NCBI GenBank assembly: GCA_902771725.1
Contig: CACXXT010000015.1
Location: 1 to 41,892, forward strand
Direction: 5' to 3'
Length of the DNA: 41,892 nucleotides
DNA from: an uncultured Bacteroidales bacterium
GTDB lineage: Bacteria > Bacteroidota > Bacteroidia > Bacteroidales > Bacteroidaceae
Shown: positions 17,456 to 24,457 of the stretch, one piece after another
How the letters are laid out: each line of letters begins with the position of its first letter
Numbering within the stretch: the stretch's first letter is position 1
Program-made: the position numbers and the translations under genes
Notes under the pieces: model-generated
Database searches by the model: none
Told to the model about the DNA's origin: nothing
Seen by the model: the letters and a program-made list of their open reading frames with translations, nothing else

Positions 17456-18661
17456 ATGGAAATCATCTCTCGCAAGCATTATGCAGACAAGGTTGACTCT
17501 TGGATTGGCAAGGGAAATATCATCGTATTGGTAGGCCAGCGACGTGTCGGCAAGAGCTTTGTCCTGAAGGACTTCATCAAGCGTCATGAAAAGGAAGCCG
17601 AAGCCAACATCATCTTTGTAGATAAGGAGAAACGCCAGTTCGGCTTCATTAAGAACCATGAAGACCTGGGCCGGTACATTGAAGAAAACTTTGTTGAGGG
17701 CAAGCGCAATTACATCCTCGTTGATGAGGTTCAGGACATCGATGAATGGGAGCGTACCATCATCAGCTACCATACAGAGGAACAGACGGACATCATCATC
17801 ACCGGCAGCAATTCCAAGATGCTGTCTGGCGAAATCAGCACCAAGCTAAGCGGGCGTTATATTGAGATTCCCGTCCAGAGCCTCAGTTATACAGAATTCC
17901 TTACCTTCCACGGGCTCGCGGACAGCGATGACAGTCTCCGCACCTATCTCAACTACGGCGGTCTGCCCGGTCTCCGTGTCATTGGGTTGGAGGATGACGA
18001 ACAGGTGTGGGACTATCTGCGGAGCGTCTTCAACACCGTCATGCTGAAAGATGTCATAGAGCGTCACAGCATCCGCAACATCCCTTTCCTAAACAATCTT
18101 GTAGTATTCCTGTCTGACACTATCGGCAAGCAGATTTCTGCCACAAGCATCAGTAAGTTCATGAAATCCGAGAAGATAGCTGTCTCCACGAATATCATCC
18201 TGGACTACACCAGTTACTTCACCGAAGCCAAGCTCATGGATGCCGTCAAGCGATATGACATACATGGTAAAAGTCTCTTGGAGAGTAATCGTAAGATCTA
18301 TTTCGGTGACATAGGCCTGCGCAATCTCATTTCAGGAGGCGACCGGGAATCTGATATAGAAAAGGTGATAGAGAACGTCATCTATCAGCATCTGCTTCAT
18401 ATGGGGTATCAGGTCTTTATCGGTGACCTTCGTGCCGGAGAGATTGATTTCGTCTGCAAGAAGCCCAATGACGTGAAGTATGTACAAGCCGCGTACCTCA
18501 TAGATTCAGACGAGACCCGCAAGCGCGAGTTCGGACGTTTGCAGGAAATCAAGGACAACTATCAGAAGTATGTCATCTCCATGACTCCGCTCGTAGTTCG
18601 TCGCGACTATGAGGGCATCCAGCACATCGGACTCCGCGAATTCCTTGTCAACGGTTTTTGA
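17456..18661 (+). CDS. AAA ATPase of the DUF4143 family
   Basis: A 401-residue ATPase. The N-terminal AAA_14 domain has Walker A VGQRRVGKSFVL (about residues 25-36), Walker B YILVDEVQDIDEWE (about 85-98) and the sensor-like ITGSNSKMLSG. The second part has LSYTEFLTFHG, YLNYGGLPG and a C-terminal DUF4143 domain that looks like a nuclease-fold remnant (FIGDLRAGEIDFVCKK, YVQAAYLI). Such proteins are abundant, often in many copies, in Bacteroidales genomes and have no agreed function; roles in stress or mobile-element biology have been suggested. It is alone in its segment, has its own promoter and palindrome, and is flanked by 63-bp direct repeats, which suggests it arrived as a unit. The codon third positions are less GC-rich than in the neighbouring housekeeping genes. 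Confidence 0.88.
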   Translation: MEIISRKHYADKVDSWIGKGNIIVLVGQRRVGKSFVLKDFIKRHEKEAEANIIFVDKEKRQFGFIKNHEDLGRYIEENFVEGKRNYILVDEVQDIDEWERTIISYHTEEQTDIIITGSNSKMLSGEISTKLSGRYIEIPVQSLSYTEFLTFHGLADSDDSLRTYLNYGGLPGLRVIGLEDDEQVWDYLRSVFNTVMLKDVIERHSIRNIPFLNNLVVFLSDTIGKQISATSISKFMKSEKIAVSTNIILDYTSYFTEAKLMDAVKRYDIHGKSLLESNRKIYFGDIGLRNLISGGDRESDIEKVIENVIYQHLLHMGYQVFIGDLRAGEIDFVCKKPNDVKYVQAAYLIDSDETRKREFGRLQEIKDNYQKYVISMTPLVVRRDYEGIQHIGLREFLVNGF

Positions 18662-18819
18662 ATAACTATCTGTTCTAGCACATTCTGCGTATTAGGTGTC
18701 AACATAATGTGTTTTGATGATTTCCGCGACAAAAGTAGGCAATTCTTTCTGAATCACCAAAGAAAAGCATAAATTTCTCAGTCTGTCAAAGAGCGCCTAA
18801 GTTATTTTATCTGTTTTTT

Positions 18820-18875
18820 TTATTCCATCGGTCTGATCATCGACTCGATGAACTGGATTTCTTCGTCCGTCAGGC
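18820..18875 (-). pseudogene. Gene fragment: C-terminal 17 codons cut by the 63-bp repeat
   Basis: On the minus strand the sequence reads GLTDEEIQFIESMIRPME followed by TAA (18820-18822). This looks like a genuine protein C-terminus; Eco57I/type IIG modification enzymes can end in similar LTDEEI-type sequence, but the match is too short to assign. The reading stops making sense exactly at the left edge of repeat copy 2. The 210 bp from the ATPase stop to the repeat otherwise show only AT-rich sequence with a T run at 18813-18821. Confidence 0.45.
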
Positions 18876-18934
18876 CGCAAGTTCATCATGAAGTAGCAGC
18901 GTCCCCCCCCCTTGTGCGGCCGCAATCCCATCCC
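18872..18934 (+). repeat. 63-bp direct repeat, copy 2
   Basis: Same sequence as 17101-17163 with two substitutions (positions 28 and 31). Here it codes for nothing: it is a displaced copy of the M60/BspA gene's end, lying between the fragment at 18820 and the DUF2442 operon. Confidence 0.9.
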
Positions 18935-18935
18935 T

Positions 18936-18980
18936 CAAGAACAATACCGCGAGCACATCGGCAAGCGTATTGATGATTAA
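18936..18980 (+). pseudogene. Gene fragment: 14-codon C-terminus next to the DUF2442 gene
   Basis: Immediately after repeat copy 2 the frame reads QEQYREHIGKRIDD and a TAA stop at 18978-18980, overlapping the DUF2442 start by a few bases. Such overlap is typical of a tightly coupled upstream gene, so this is probably the surviving end of a gene whose 5' part was removed by the rearrangement. Family unknown. Confidence 0.4.
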
Positions 18981-19215
18981 TGCCGACGGCATCCTGCTCA
19001 GCGTCTGCGGTCAGGACTATTTCCTCTCCTACAACCGCGTCCCGTGGATGCGTGATGCCAGCATCAGCCATGTCCTGGACGTTCGCATGAGCGGCCGCAG
19101 CGCCATCGAATGGCCAGCCCTGGACATCGACCTCGAAATCGAGAGCCTCAAGCATCCCGAGCGCTATCCCCTTGTCATCAAGAGGAATCCCGTGGACTTG
19201 GTGGCTACGGTATGA
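18973..19215 (+). CDS. DUF2442 domain protein
   Basis: An 80-residue protein (81 if TTG 18970 is used). It matches the DUF2442 pattern: MINADGILLSVCGQDYFLSY, VPWMRDASISHVLDVRM, IEWPALDIDLEIESLKHPER. DUF2442 proteins often accompany toxin-antitoxin modules, and structurally related ones bind DNA, but the function is not established. The stop TGA overlaps the next ATG (ATGA, 19212-19215). It is the first intact gene of a three-gene operon. Confidence 0.72.
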   Translation: MINADGILLSVCGQDYFLSYNRVPWMRDASISHVLDVRMSGRSAIEWPALDIDLEIESLKHPERYPLVIKRNPVDLVATV

Positions 19216-19469
19216 AAATCTGTAATATGGAAAAGAAAGTGACCAGATATGACATTGAGGACGGCGGCGTTCTGAACGCCCAGGAGCCTGTAGCTGCCTA
19301 CGCTTGCGAAGCTCAGGCTATCCCAGATGACGTGCCCTACGCGCAGATTCAGGACGGCGTGCTGCAGGTGACCCCCGACTTGGAGGAAGACATAGCAGCT
19401 GCAGAACACGAAGGCACCATCTCCCTCGATGAATTCAAGACGCAGTTCGCGAGATGGATAGAGAGATAG
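19212..19469 (+). CDS. Putative antitoxin of a RelE/ParE-type module
   Basis: An 85-residue acidic protein (MKICNMEKKVTRYDIEDGGV to EFKTQFARWIER). It has no clear DNA-binding motif, but its size, acidity and position directly before a ParE/RelE-like toxin with 16 bp of overlap fit an antitoxin; the C-terminal TISLDEFKTQFARWI resembles the toxin-binding end of such antitoxins. A second possible start is ATG 19227 (MEKKVTRYDI). Confidence 0.65.
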   Translation: MKICNMEKKVTRYDIEDGGVLNAQEPVAAYACEAQAIPDDVPYAQIQDGVLQVTPDLEEDIAAAEHEGTISLDEFKTQFARWIER

Positions 19470-19753
19470 AGTTCAGCCGCCGATTCGTAGCTCAGCTACA
19501 GAAGATTCTGACGTTCTACGACGAGCGCAACGGTTCCTCTGCCTACAGCCGCCGTCTGGTGCAGATGCTGATGTCGGACTTGCGGCGTGTAGCTATGATG
19601 CCCACGGCCAGTTGCCCTTCTACCCGTCCGGACACCCGTTTCTTCTACCTTATGGGTTTCACCATCGTGTTTCGCTACACGGAGAACAAAGTGACAGCCC
19701 TCAGCATCCGTTCCTCCGCCCGCAGCCCCCTAAGCATCTATCAGAAGGCGTAG
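19454..19753 (+). CDS. RelE/ParE superfamily toxin
   Basis: A 99-residue protein with the RelE/ParE fold pattern: an N-terminal helix pair (FSRRFVAQLQKILTFYDERN), a second helix with MLMSDLRRVAMMP, and C-terminal strands FFYLMGFTIVFRYTENKVTAL and SIRSSARSP. RelE-type members cut ribosome-bound mRNA and ParE-type members block gyrase; the sequence does not decide between them. The start overlaps the putative antitoxin gene by 16 bp, indicating coupled translation. Confidence 0.75.
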   Translation: MDREIEFSRRFVAQLQKILTFYDERNGSSAYSRRLVQMLMSDLRRVAMMPTASCPSTRPDTRFFYLMGFTIVFRYTENKVTALSIRSSARSPLSIYQKA

Positions 19754-19770
19754 CGGTTTTTTCCAAGTTT

Positions 19771-20037
19771 CTAATAATTCTGAATATAAGCTCCGTAGCC
19801 ATAAGTATCCCAATAGCGGTCGTAGCCCCATCCTCCGTTGGTGTAGAACTCGATTTCCGAACCAAGGGCGCGCTCGCCGTTGTAGTACATGTCCATGTCG
19901 CCAAACCAATGTCCATTAACATTATTCGGAACTATAGGTTCAGGGTGTTAAATTTCACCAGTTTTCATGTTTACAATGCTACCGAATACATTCCAGGATT
20001 TATGGCTAAAATATGCATCGATTCGGATGGCATGAGC
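19771..20037 (-). pseudogene. Decayed gene with an internal stop, minus strand
   Basis: On the minus strand the frame reads AHAIRIDAYFSHKSWNVFG, SIVNMKTGEI, an in-frame TAA (19948-19950), then HPEPIVPNNVNGHWFGDMDM, YYNGERALGSEIEFYTNGGW and GYDRYWDTYGYGAYIQNY with a stop at 19771-19773. The residue pattern (Trp, Tyr and Gly-rich, normal protein composition) is far from a random shadow frame, and the reading continues in the same frame on both sides of the stop. A further stop lies upstream at 20038-20040. I do not recognise the family. It fills the gap between the toxin and the Argonaute promoter. Confidence 0.6.
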
Positions 20038-20128
20038 CTATTAAGGGTCGCCAGAACAGCCTTTCGATTGAAATGACGGTGCAAAGATTGTCATTCTTTA
20101 GAGAAGTAGGCAAAATATTGCTGAAAAG

Positions 20129-20160
20129 TTTCTCTGAACGATAAATTTTCTGTAATTTTG
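20129..20160 (+). promoter_or_regulatory. Promoter of the Argonaute operon
   Basis: TTTC (20129-20132, three of four bases) and TAATTTTG (20153-20160, full -7 box) are 20 bp apart. The predicted leader before the Argonaute ATG is about 20 nt. Confidence 0.65.
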
Positions 20161-20185
20161 CGGTCTAAAATAAGAAAATAGCGCA

Positions 20186-22480
20186 ATGGCAGTAGAAAAA
20201 TTATTTCTCAACACACTTACCTTCGAGTATCCAAAGGAGCCTGTGAAATTCTACTTCTCAGACAAGGATGATGCCGAGCGAAAAAGCTCTCGACTTAAAT
20301 CTCCCGTTCTTGTTCCGAAAGAGGTCAGGCAGACTCAAAAGTACAGCAACTTGTTTGCAGGTTGTGGAGGAATGGTGCTGTACACATCCTTCGACATGCC
20401 AACAGAGGGATTTGATGAAATAGACATCGACTTCAATGCCGTCGAAAACGAATACTTGGTGAAAAGATACTATAATCGCAGGTTGGAAAAGTATTTCCGA
20501 TTCTATGACGATGTTGTCGTAACGAAGTCTGGCATAACCGATGATATACAAGTATGGCTTCTCAGCAATGGAGAGAAAAGCCACGTCAACTATAAAGACA
20601 AACAATACGAATTGATGGCGATGGATAGGTTCACTCTAAGGGTGAAATATGACCGCTTCAATGATAGGCCCTATCTTTTAGTTGCGAACGACAGGCCTGC
20701 TCTACTGCTCAATGCTTCTCTTAAGAACCTCTTCGATGATTTTTCTGATGAACCGTTCACGAGCCAGACTAGTATCACGCCAAGCATGATTAATTTCGTC
20801 ATGACCCGTGAAGTCCGGAAAGGTTCGGGAGGTGGAAGCTACGTTGTTCGCAAGATTGACAGGTACGAATATCTGCAAAGCCATAATATGTATTGTCCAC
20901 TCGAAACAACCCGCCCCATCTTGGGCGGAGAGCTGAAACGGTTCTTCGGCATAGACAAACATGAGGAGCCCCGTTCCTTCGATAGCAAATATATCAAGTA
21001 CCGGGATAACATTGAAGCATTTCGCAAGAGATTCCTCAACACGGAAGACATCGAGAAGATATTCCCAAATCTGGCATATAACTTTACAGAAGTCAATCCG
21101 CTGCAAGTTGGCCAGACCATTAGTTCTAAGCGTATGCTCATTTTTGGAAATGACGAAAACGGCAACGATGTGAAGAATGTTCGACAGCAGTATGGTGTCA
21201 ATTTTGGTCCACACATAAAATGCCCGCATACAGATGTTCAAATGATATTCATCTTCCCCAAAAGCAGTATTTTAGAAGCAAGAAATTTAATCCAGTACAT
21301 GCGTGTTGGTGGATATAAAGGTCAAAGCAAACCACTTTCAAATTACATCGGCAGCAATGTGGCATATGCCGACAAAGCCTTCCATATCCAATTTGAGGAT
21401 GAGGTAAATCCCGTTCCTGAAATTGAGAGAGCTTTGCAAGCCGATTGTTACAGGAACAGGGATAACAGAATCAAATACGTTGGCATCTACATATCCCCGA
21501 TTCACAAGTATGCATCAGCACGTGAAGAAAAAGAGTGCTACTATAAGATCAAAGAACTACTCTTAAAATACGACATTCCCACACAATGTATTGACAGGGA
21601 GAAGATGAACACAATGATTGATAAGGACAAGCGTACCCAGAAAGCCAACTTTGCCTACACTCTCCAAAACATGGGTGTAGCCATTTGTGCGAAATTAGGA
21701 GGTTCTCCATGGTTGCTTGATGAAACAGAAAAGAAGGAATTGATTATTGGTATTGGGGCCTTCCGTAGCGACAACCGGCAATATATTGGCGCAGCCTTTT
21801 CGTTTGACAATACTGGTATTTTCAACGATTACAGTTACTTCGAAAAGTCTGAACTTGATGAATTGGTAGGTGCAATTAAGATGGCTATCATACGCTACTC
21901 ATCAGTAAACAATCCCCCCGAACGCATCATCATTCATTATTATAAGAAGATTAGCCGTAAACGCGAGTTCAAGAAAGTTGAGGAAATGCTTCATAGCCTT
22001 AGCCTTGATGTGCCTGTCTATGTCGTGACCATCAATAAAACTGAGTCTGAGGATATTGTTTTGTTTGACGAAGAGAGTACATACTCATCTTATAATTACC
22101 AGACAAAGAATAACGAGGACGTGAAGAGCCTTATGCCTTATAGCGGAAGATGGGTAAATCTCGGGCCGTCAAAAGAAGGACACAGATATCTGCTGTGCAA
22201 CAACACGCGATACGAAGGAGAACGATTCAACGCCATGGATGGATTCCCCTTCCCAGTTAAACTGACTATAGCCTGTCCTAATCGTAATGACGAGATAGAT
22301 ACACCAGTAATCCAGCAATTGATTGACCAGGTCTATCAGTTCAGCCGCATCTACTGGAAGTCTGTTAAGCAACAAGGGCTGCCTGTTACCATCAAGTACC
22401 CTGAGATGATAGCTGAGATTATGCCACACTTTACAGACAAGACTGTTTATGTCGAAAGTAATTGCTTGTGGTTCTTATAA
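20186..22480 (+). CDS. Long prokaryotic Argonaute with degenerate PIWI catalytic site (long-B type)
   Basis: A 764-residue prokaryotic Argonaute. The MID-domain guide 5'-phosphate pocket is intact: Y452 and K456 in YYKIKELLLKYDIPTQ, Q467, and K503 in CAKLGGSPWLL, with the spacing of characterised Agos. The PIWI domain (about 515-764) follows, but its catalytic tetrad is lost: the first Asp is G524 in LIIGIGAF, the Asp of the HRDG-like motif is Y586 in IIIHYYKK, and the last position is E740 in VTIKYPEMIAE. The protein ends CLWFL, a hydrophobic C-terminus like those that reach the guide pocket in other Agos. About 400 residues precede MID, enough for N and PAZ-type domains. It should bind guide and target nucleic acid without cutting. 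Known inactive long Agos act with separate effectors; the gene 12 bp downstream is the candidate. AT-rich composition suggests acquisition by transfer. Confidence 0.9.
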   Translation: MAVEKLFLNTLTFEYPKEPVKFYFSDKDDAERKSSRLKSPVLVPKEVRQTQKYSNLFAGCGGMVLYTSFDMPTEGFDEIDIDFNAVENEYLVKRYYNRRLEKYFRFYDDVVVTKSGITDDIQVWLLSNGEKSHVNYKDKQYELMAMDRFTLRVKYDRFNDRPYLLVANDRPALLLNASLKNLFDDFSDEPFTSQTSITPSMINFVMTREVRKGSGGGSYVVRKIDRYEYLQSHNMYCPLETTRPILGGELKRFFGIDKHEEPRSFDSKYIKYRDNIEAFRKRFLNTEDIEKIFPNLAYNFTEVNPLQVGQTISSKRMLIFGNDENGNDVKNVRQQYGVNFGPHIKCPHTDVQMIFIFPKSSILEARNLIQYMRVGGYKGQSKPLSNYIGSNVAYADKAFHIQFEDEVNPVPEIERALQADCYRNRDNRIKYVGIYISPIHKYASAREEKECYYKIKELLLKYDIPTQCIDREKMNTMIDKDKRTQKANFAYTLQNMGVAICAKLGGSPWLLDETEKKELIIGIGAFRSDNRQYIGAAFSFDNTGIFNDYSYFEKSELDELVGAIKMAIIRYSSVNNPPERIIIHYYKKISRKREFKKVEEMLHSLSLDVPVYVVTINKTESEDIVLFDEESTYSSYNYQTKNNEDVKSLMPYSGRWVNLGPSKEGHRYLLCNNTRYEGERFNAMDGFPFPVKLTIACPNRNDEIDTPVIQQLIDQVYQFSRIYWKSVKQQGLPVTIKYPEMIAEIMPHFTDKTVYVESNCLWFL

Positions 22481-22492
22481 TTTGGATAATCT

Positions 22493-23503
22493 ATGAACAA
22501 TTTTGATTTGAAGAAGGTACATGAGCTGATTCGCTTTAAAGATGTCTGCACTACTGGGAACGATTATATGAAAGAGGCAAGCTGCCTACCTCGCATAGAG
22601 TTAGAAACAGAGCCTTTGTATGTGCTCACTCCCAAGATGCCGATACTGTTTACGCCCAAACTACGCTACTACAGGCTTTTGATCGAAAATGAAATAAATC
22701 GCCATATTAATGCGGCAACAGAGCTATTGGAAGCTGATGGATCGGGAGAACTTACAATGTTTGTCCTGAAGAAGACACGCGAAACTGTTTCCACCTTGAT
22801 TAACGAAGCAAAGCGACTGACATTATTTATTGGAGATAAGAATTGGGAAAACATCATCTCGGAAATGCCATCTATTCCAAGACATGAGAAAGCAGCTACA
22901 GAAGTTACGGTATTTAGTCATTATGTAATCGCAGAGTTGGCTCGCTGCTGGCTTGAGCTACAAGACAGATACGCTTATGTTATTGGAGAAGCGGGCTGTT
23001 ATGACGTGTCTCTTTTCTATACTTCTATTGTGGGGCGTAATCCTGACAAAGAATTTGAGGTTAAACGTTCGGAGAAGTATGCGGAAGAGGCAAATGGTTT
23101 CAAGAAAGGGAGAACCGACTGTTGTTTCCTTTATGATAATGAAGAATTCTTTCCTATTGCCATACAAGAGTTCACCAATAAGCTACGCGCTCACAAGCTG
23201 ATTCCAGATGACATGGATTGCAAGAGAATGGAAAGCCTGTTCCAAGGTCACGCCTGTAGAACCAATTACACATGGATAGGAGAATATCATATACTCACTC
23301 ATATTATAAAAGGACTTTTCAAGGATAACGTAATCTCAACATGGCCAGAAGGTACTTCCCCTTGGCAAGTAGTCAGCTGCCGATTTGTGGATATAAACGG
23401 AAATGCTCTACCAAACATTCGAACCGAATCTGAACGCATAAAGACAAAGTCGATAGTTAAAGAGGTTGTTGATTCCCTTGCAGGGTATATGAGCAAAATC
23501 TAA
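22493..23503 (+). CDS. Putative Argonaute-associated protein of unknown function (RteC-like C-terminal region)
   Basis: A 336-residue protein 12 bp downstream of the Argonaute and before two terminators, so co-transcribed with it. Residues 1-160 are mainly helical (PKLRYYRLLIENEINRHI, ETVSTLINEAKRLTLFIG, VFSHYVIAELARCWLELQ). The last 95 residues (CKRMESLFQGHACRTNYTWI, EYHILTHIIKGLFKDNVI, WQVVSCRFVDINGNALPN) resemble a winged-helix-like region found at the end of RteC and related Bacteroidota mobile-element proteins. No Sir2, TIR, transmembrane or clear nuclease motif is visible; GRTD (206-209) and the later QEFTNK are too weak to call PD-(D/E)XK. It could be an effector, a regulator, or a passenger. 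Confidence 0.7.
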   Translation: MNNFDLKKVHELIRFKDVCTTGNDYMKEASCLPRIELETEPLYVLTPKMPILFTPKLRYYRLLIENEINRHINAATELLEADGSGELTMFVLKKTRETVSTLINEAKRLTLFIGDKNWENIISEMPSIPRHEKAATEVTVFSHYVIAELARCWLELQDRYAYVIGEAGCYDVSLFYTSIVGRNPDKEFEVKRSEKYAEEANGFKKGRTDCCFLYDNEEFFPIAIQEFTNKLRAHKLIPDDMDCKRMESLFQGHACRTNYTWIGEYHILTHIIKGLFKDNVISTWPEGTSPWQVVSCRFVDINGNALPNIRTESERIKTKSIVKEVVDSLAGYMSKI

Positions 23504-23548
23504 ACTTACGACGCAATCTACTCGTCGTAAGTTTTTCTTTTGTTTTTT
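23502..23548 (+). terminator. Terminator 1 of the Argonaute operon
   Basis: AAACTTACGACG (23502-23513) pairs with CGTCGTAAGTTT (23523-23534) over a 9-nt loop, followed by long T runs. The left arm begins at the stop codon of the partner gene. Confidence 0.88.
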
Positions 23549-23561
23549 TGGGAAATTTTTT

Positions 23562-23609
23562 ATAGCCCATATCTTGCTATCCTTCAGCAGGATATGGGCT
23601 ATCTGTTTT
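23562..23609 (+). terminator. Terminator 2 of the Argonaute operon
   Basis: ATAGCCCATATC (23562-23573) pairs perfectly with GATATGGGCTAT (23591-23602), and a further inner stem (TGCT/AGCA) is possible. CTGTTTTT follows. It also has T-rich sequence on the opposite strand, so it may work in both directions. Confidence 0.82.
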
Positions 23610-23624
23610 TGTTCTGCAGATTTA

Positions 23625-23717
23625 CTACGCCACTTTTGTGATGGTGTTGTAAATCGGTTTCTTGGGATATTGCGACCAAACGCTGATGTGGCGAACCAAT
23701 CCACCGGCGTTGGTCAC
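23625..23717 (-). pseudogene. Possible gene remnant on the minus strand
   Basis: The minus strand reads IIVTNAGGLVRHISVWSQYP and KKPIYNTITKVA before a TAG stop (23625-23627). The end has the look of a real protein C-terminus, and no start can be assigned. It abuts the 5' end of the next plus-strand gene and may be debris of an earlier insertion. Family unknown. Confidence 0.35.
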
Positions 23718-23718
23718 A

Positions 23719-24231
23719 ATGATAAATAAAAACAAAGGAAACCGCGCAGGGTCTGAAGCACAGTACGGCCCTCGCCTCGCAGGAGAAATCCTGCACCAGT
23801 ATCTCCAGAACAGCGACGACGACTTGGCCGTCGCCTTCCGCCATCACCAAACCGCCGCCGAGGCAGACATCAGCCAGCGCCTCTTCCGCGACCTCTTTCC
23901 CGACACGCACCTGGGCGTAGACCTCAAGGTCATCTCGCGCACACCCGGGCGCATGCACGTGGGCGCGAACATTAATTGTATGCTCACCCGCGACAGCGAA
24001 TTCCACTTCACGGCCATGGAGACCGCCTCGGAGATGAAGCAGGCTGCCGAGCGCCGCAACCCGATTGTCTACCAGGGCACGTGCATCAATGTCCACCGCA
24101 AGGCCGACGGCTCGATCTACCCGACATTCAACCGCCCCCTGTTCACCGCCGCCTACACCTTCCGGGACTTCTGCCGCGAGGCGGCTGAGGAGCTGCGCCT
24201 GGTGAGCGGCCTCGGAGGAGAGAGTGATTAG
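23719..24231 (+). CDS. Conserved hypothetical protein of the replication module
   Basis: A 170-residue protein starting MINKNKGNRAGSEAQYGPRL. Conserved-looking blocks are GPRLAGEILHQYLQNSDDDLA, AFRHHQTAAEADISQRLFRD and the C-terminal YTFRDFCREAAEELRL. In my recollection, proteins with this GPRLAGDIL opening precede DUF3987-like ATPase and CHC2 primase genes in Bacteroidales islands; the function is unknown. ATG 23719 was chosen as the first Met of the conserved part; the frame is open further upstream (to about 23662) but overlaps the remnant there. GC content rises sharply here compared with the Argonaute operon. Confidence 0.65.
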   Translation: MINKNKGNRAGSEAQYGPRLAGEILHQYLQNSDDDLAVAFRHHQTAAEADISQRLFRDLFPDTHLGVDLKVISRTPGRMHVGANINCMLTRDSEFHFTAMETASEMKQAAERRNPIVYQGTCINVHRKADGSIYPTFNRPLFTAAYTFRDFCREAAEELRLVSGLGGESD

Positions 24232-24252
24232 GCGACAAATGCACACAGGAAT

Positions 24253-24404
24253 CTCAAATCTCAATCTCAGTTCGAAAACAAGGTCACAATTCACATCGAA
24301 GTGGCTTTTAAAAACACTTATAACTAATTGATAATTAGATATATAGATGTATACACACGCAGATGCGGGGTGCCTTGCAAAACAACTGAGATTTGAGATT
24401 TGAG
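24253..24404 (+). repeat. Wide inverted repeat with an AT-rich palindromic centre
   Basis: The arm at 24253-24270 (CTCAAATCTCAATCTCAG) is the reverse complement of 24386-24404 except for one missing base. Between them, CTAATT-GAT-AATTAG (24324-24338) is a perfect small palindrome in a very AT-rich stretch. The structure occupies the 226-bp gap between the hypothetical gene and the ATPase gene; it may be a regulatory structure or part of a replication origin. Confidence 0.6.
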
Positions 24405-24457
24405 ACCAAACAAATGTTAAATCGATATTAAGAATTCATCTAATTCATTAAGAAGCA

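Noticed and set aside
19612..20076. Plus-strand open frame of 154 codons after the toxin
   Set aside because: It is antisense to a minus-strand pseudogene with normal protein composition and begins inside the toxin gene.
20186..22480. Short Argonaute of the SPARTA (TIR-APAZ) or Sir2-APAZ type
   Set aside because: The protein is 764 residues with about 400 residues before the MID domain, and the neighbour has no TIR, Sir2 or APAZ signature.
23108..23190. PD-(D/E)XK nuclease motif in the Argonaute partner (GRTD ... QEFTNK)
   Set aside because: The spacing is possible but the second motif lacks the usual hydrophobic-E-x-K form; evidence is too weak to call a nuclease.
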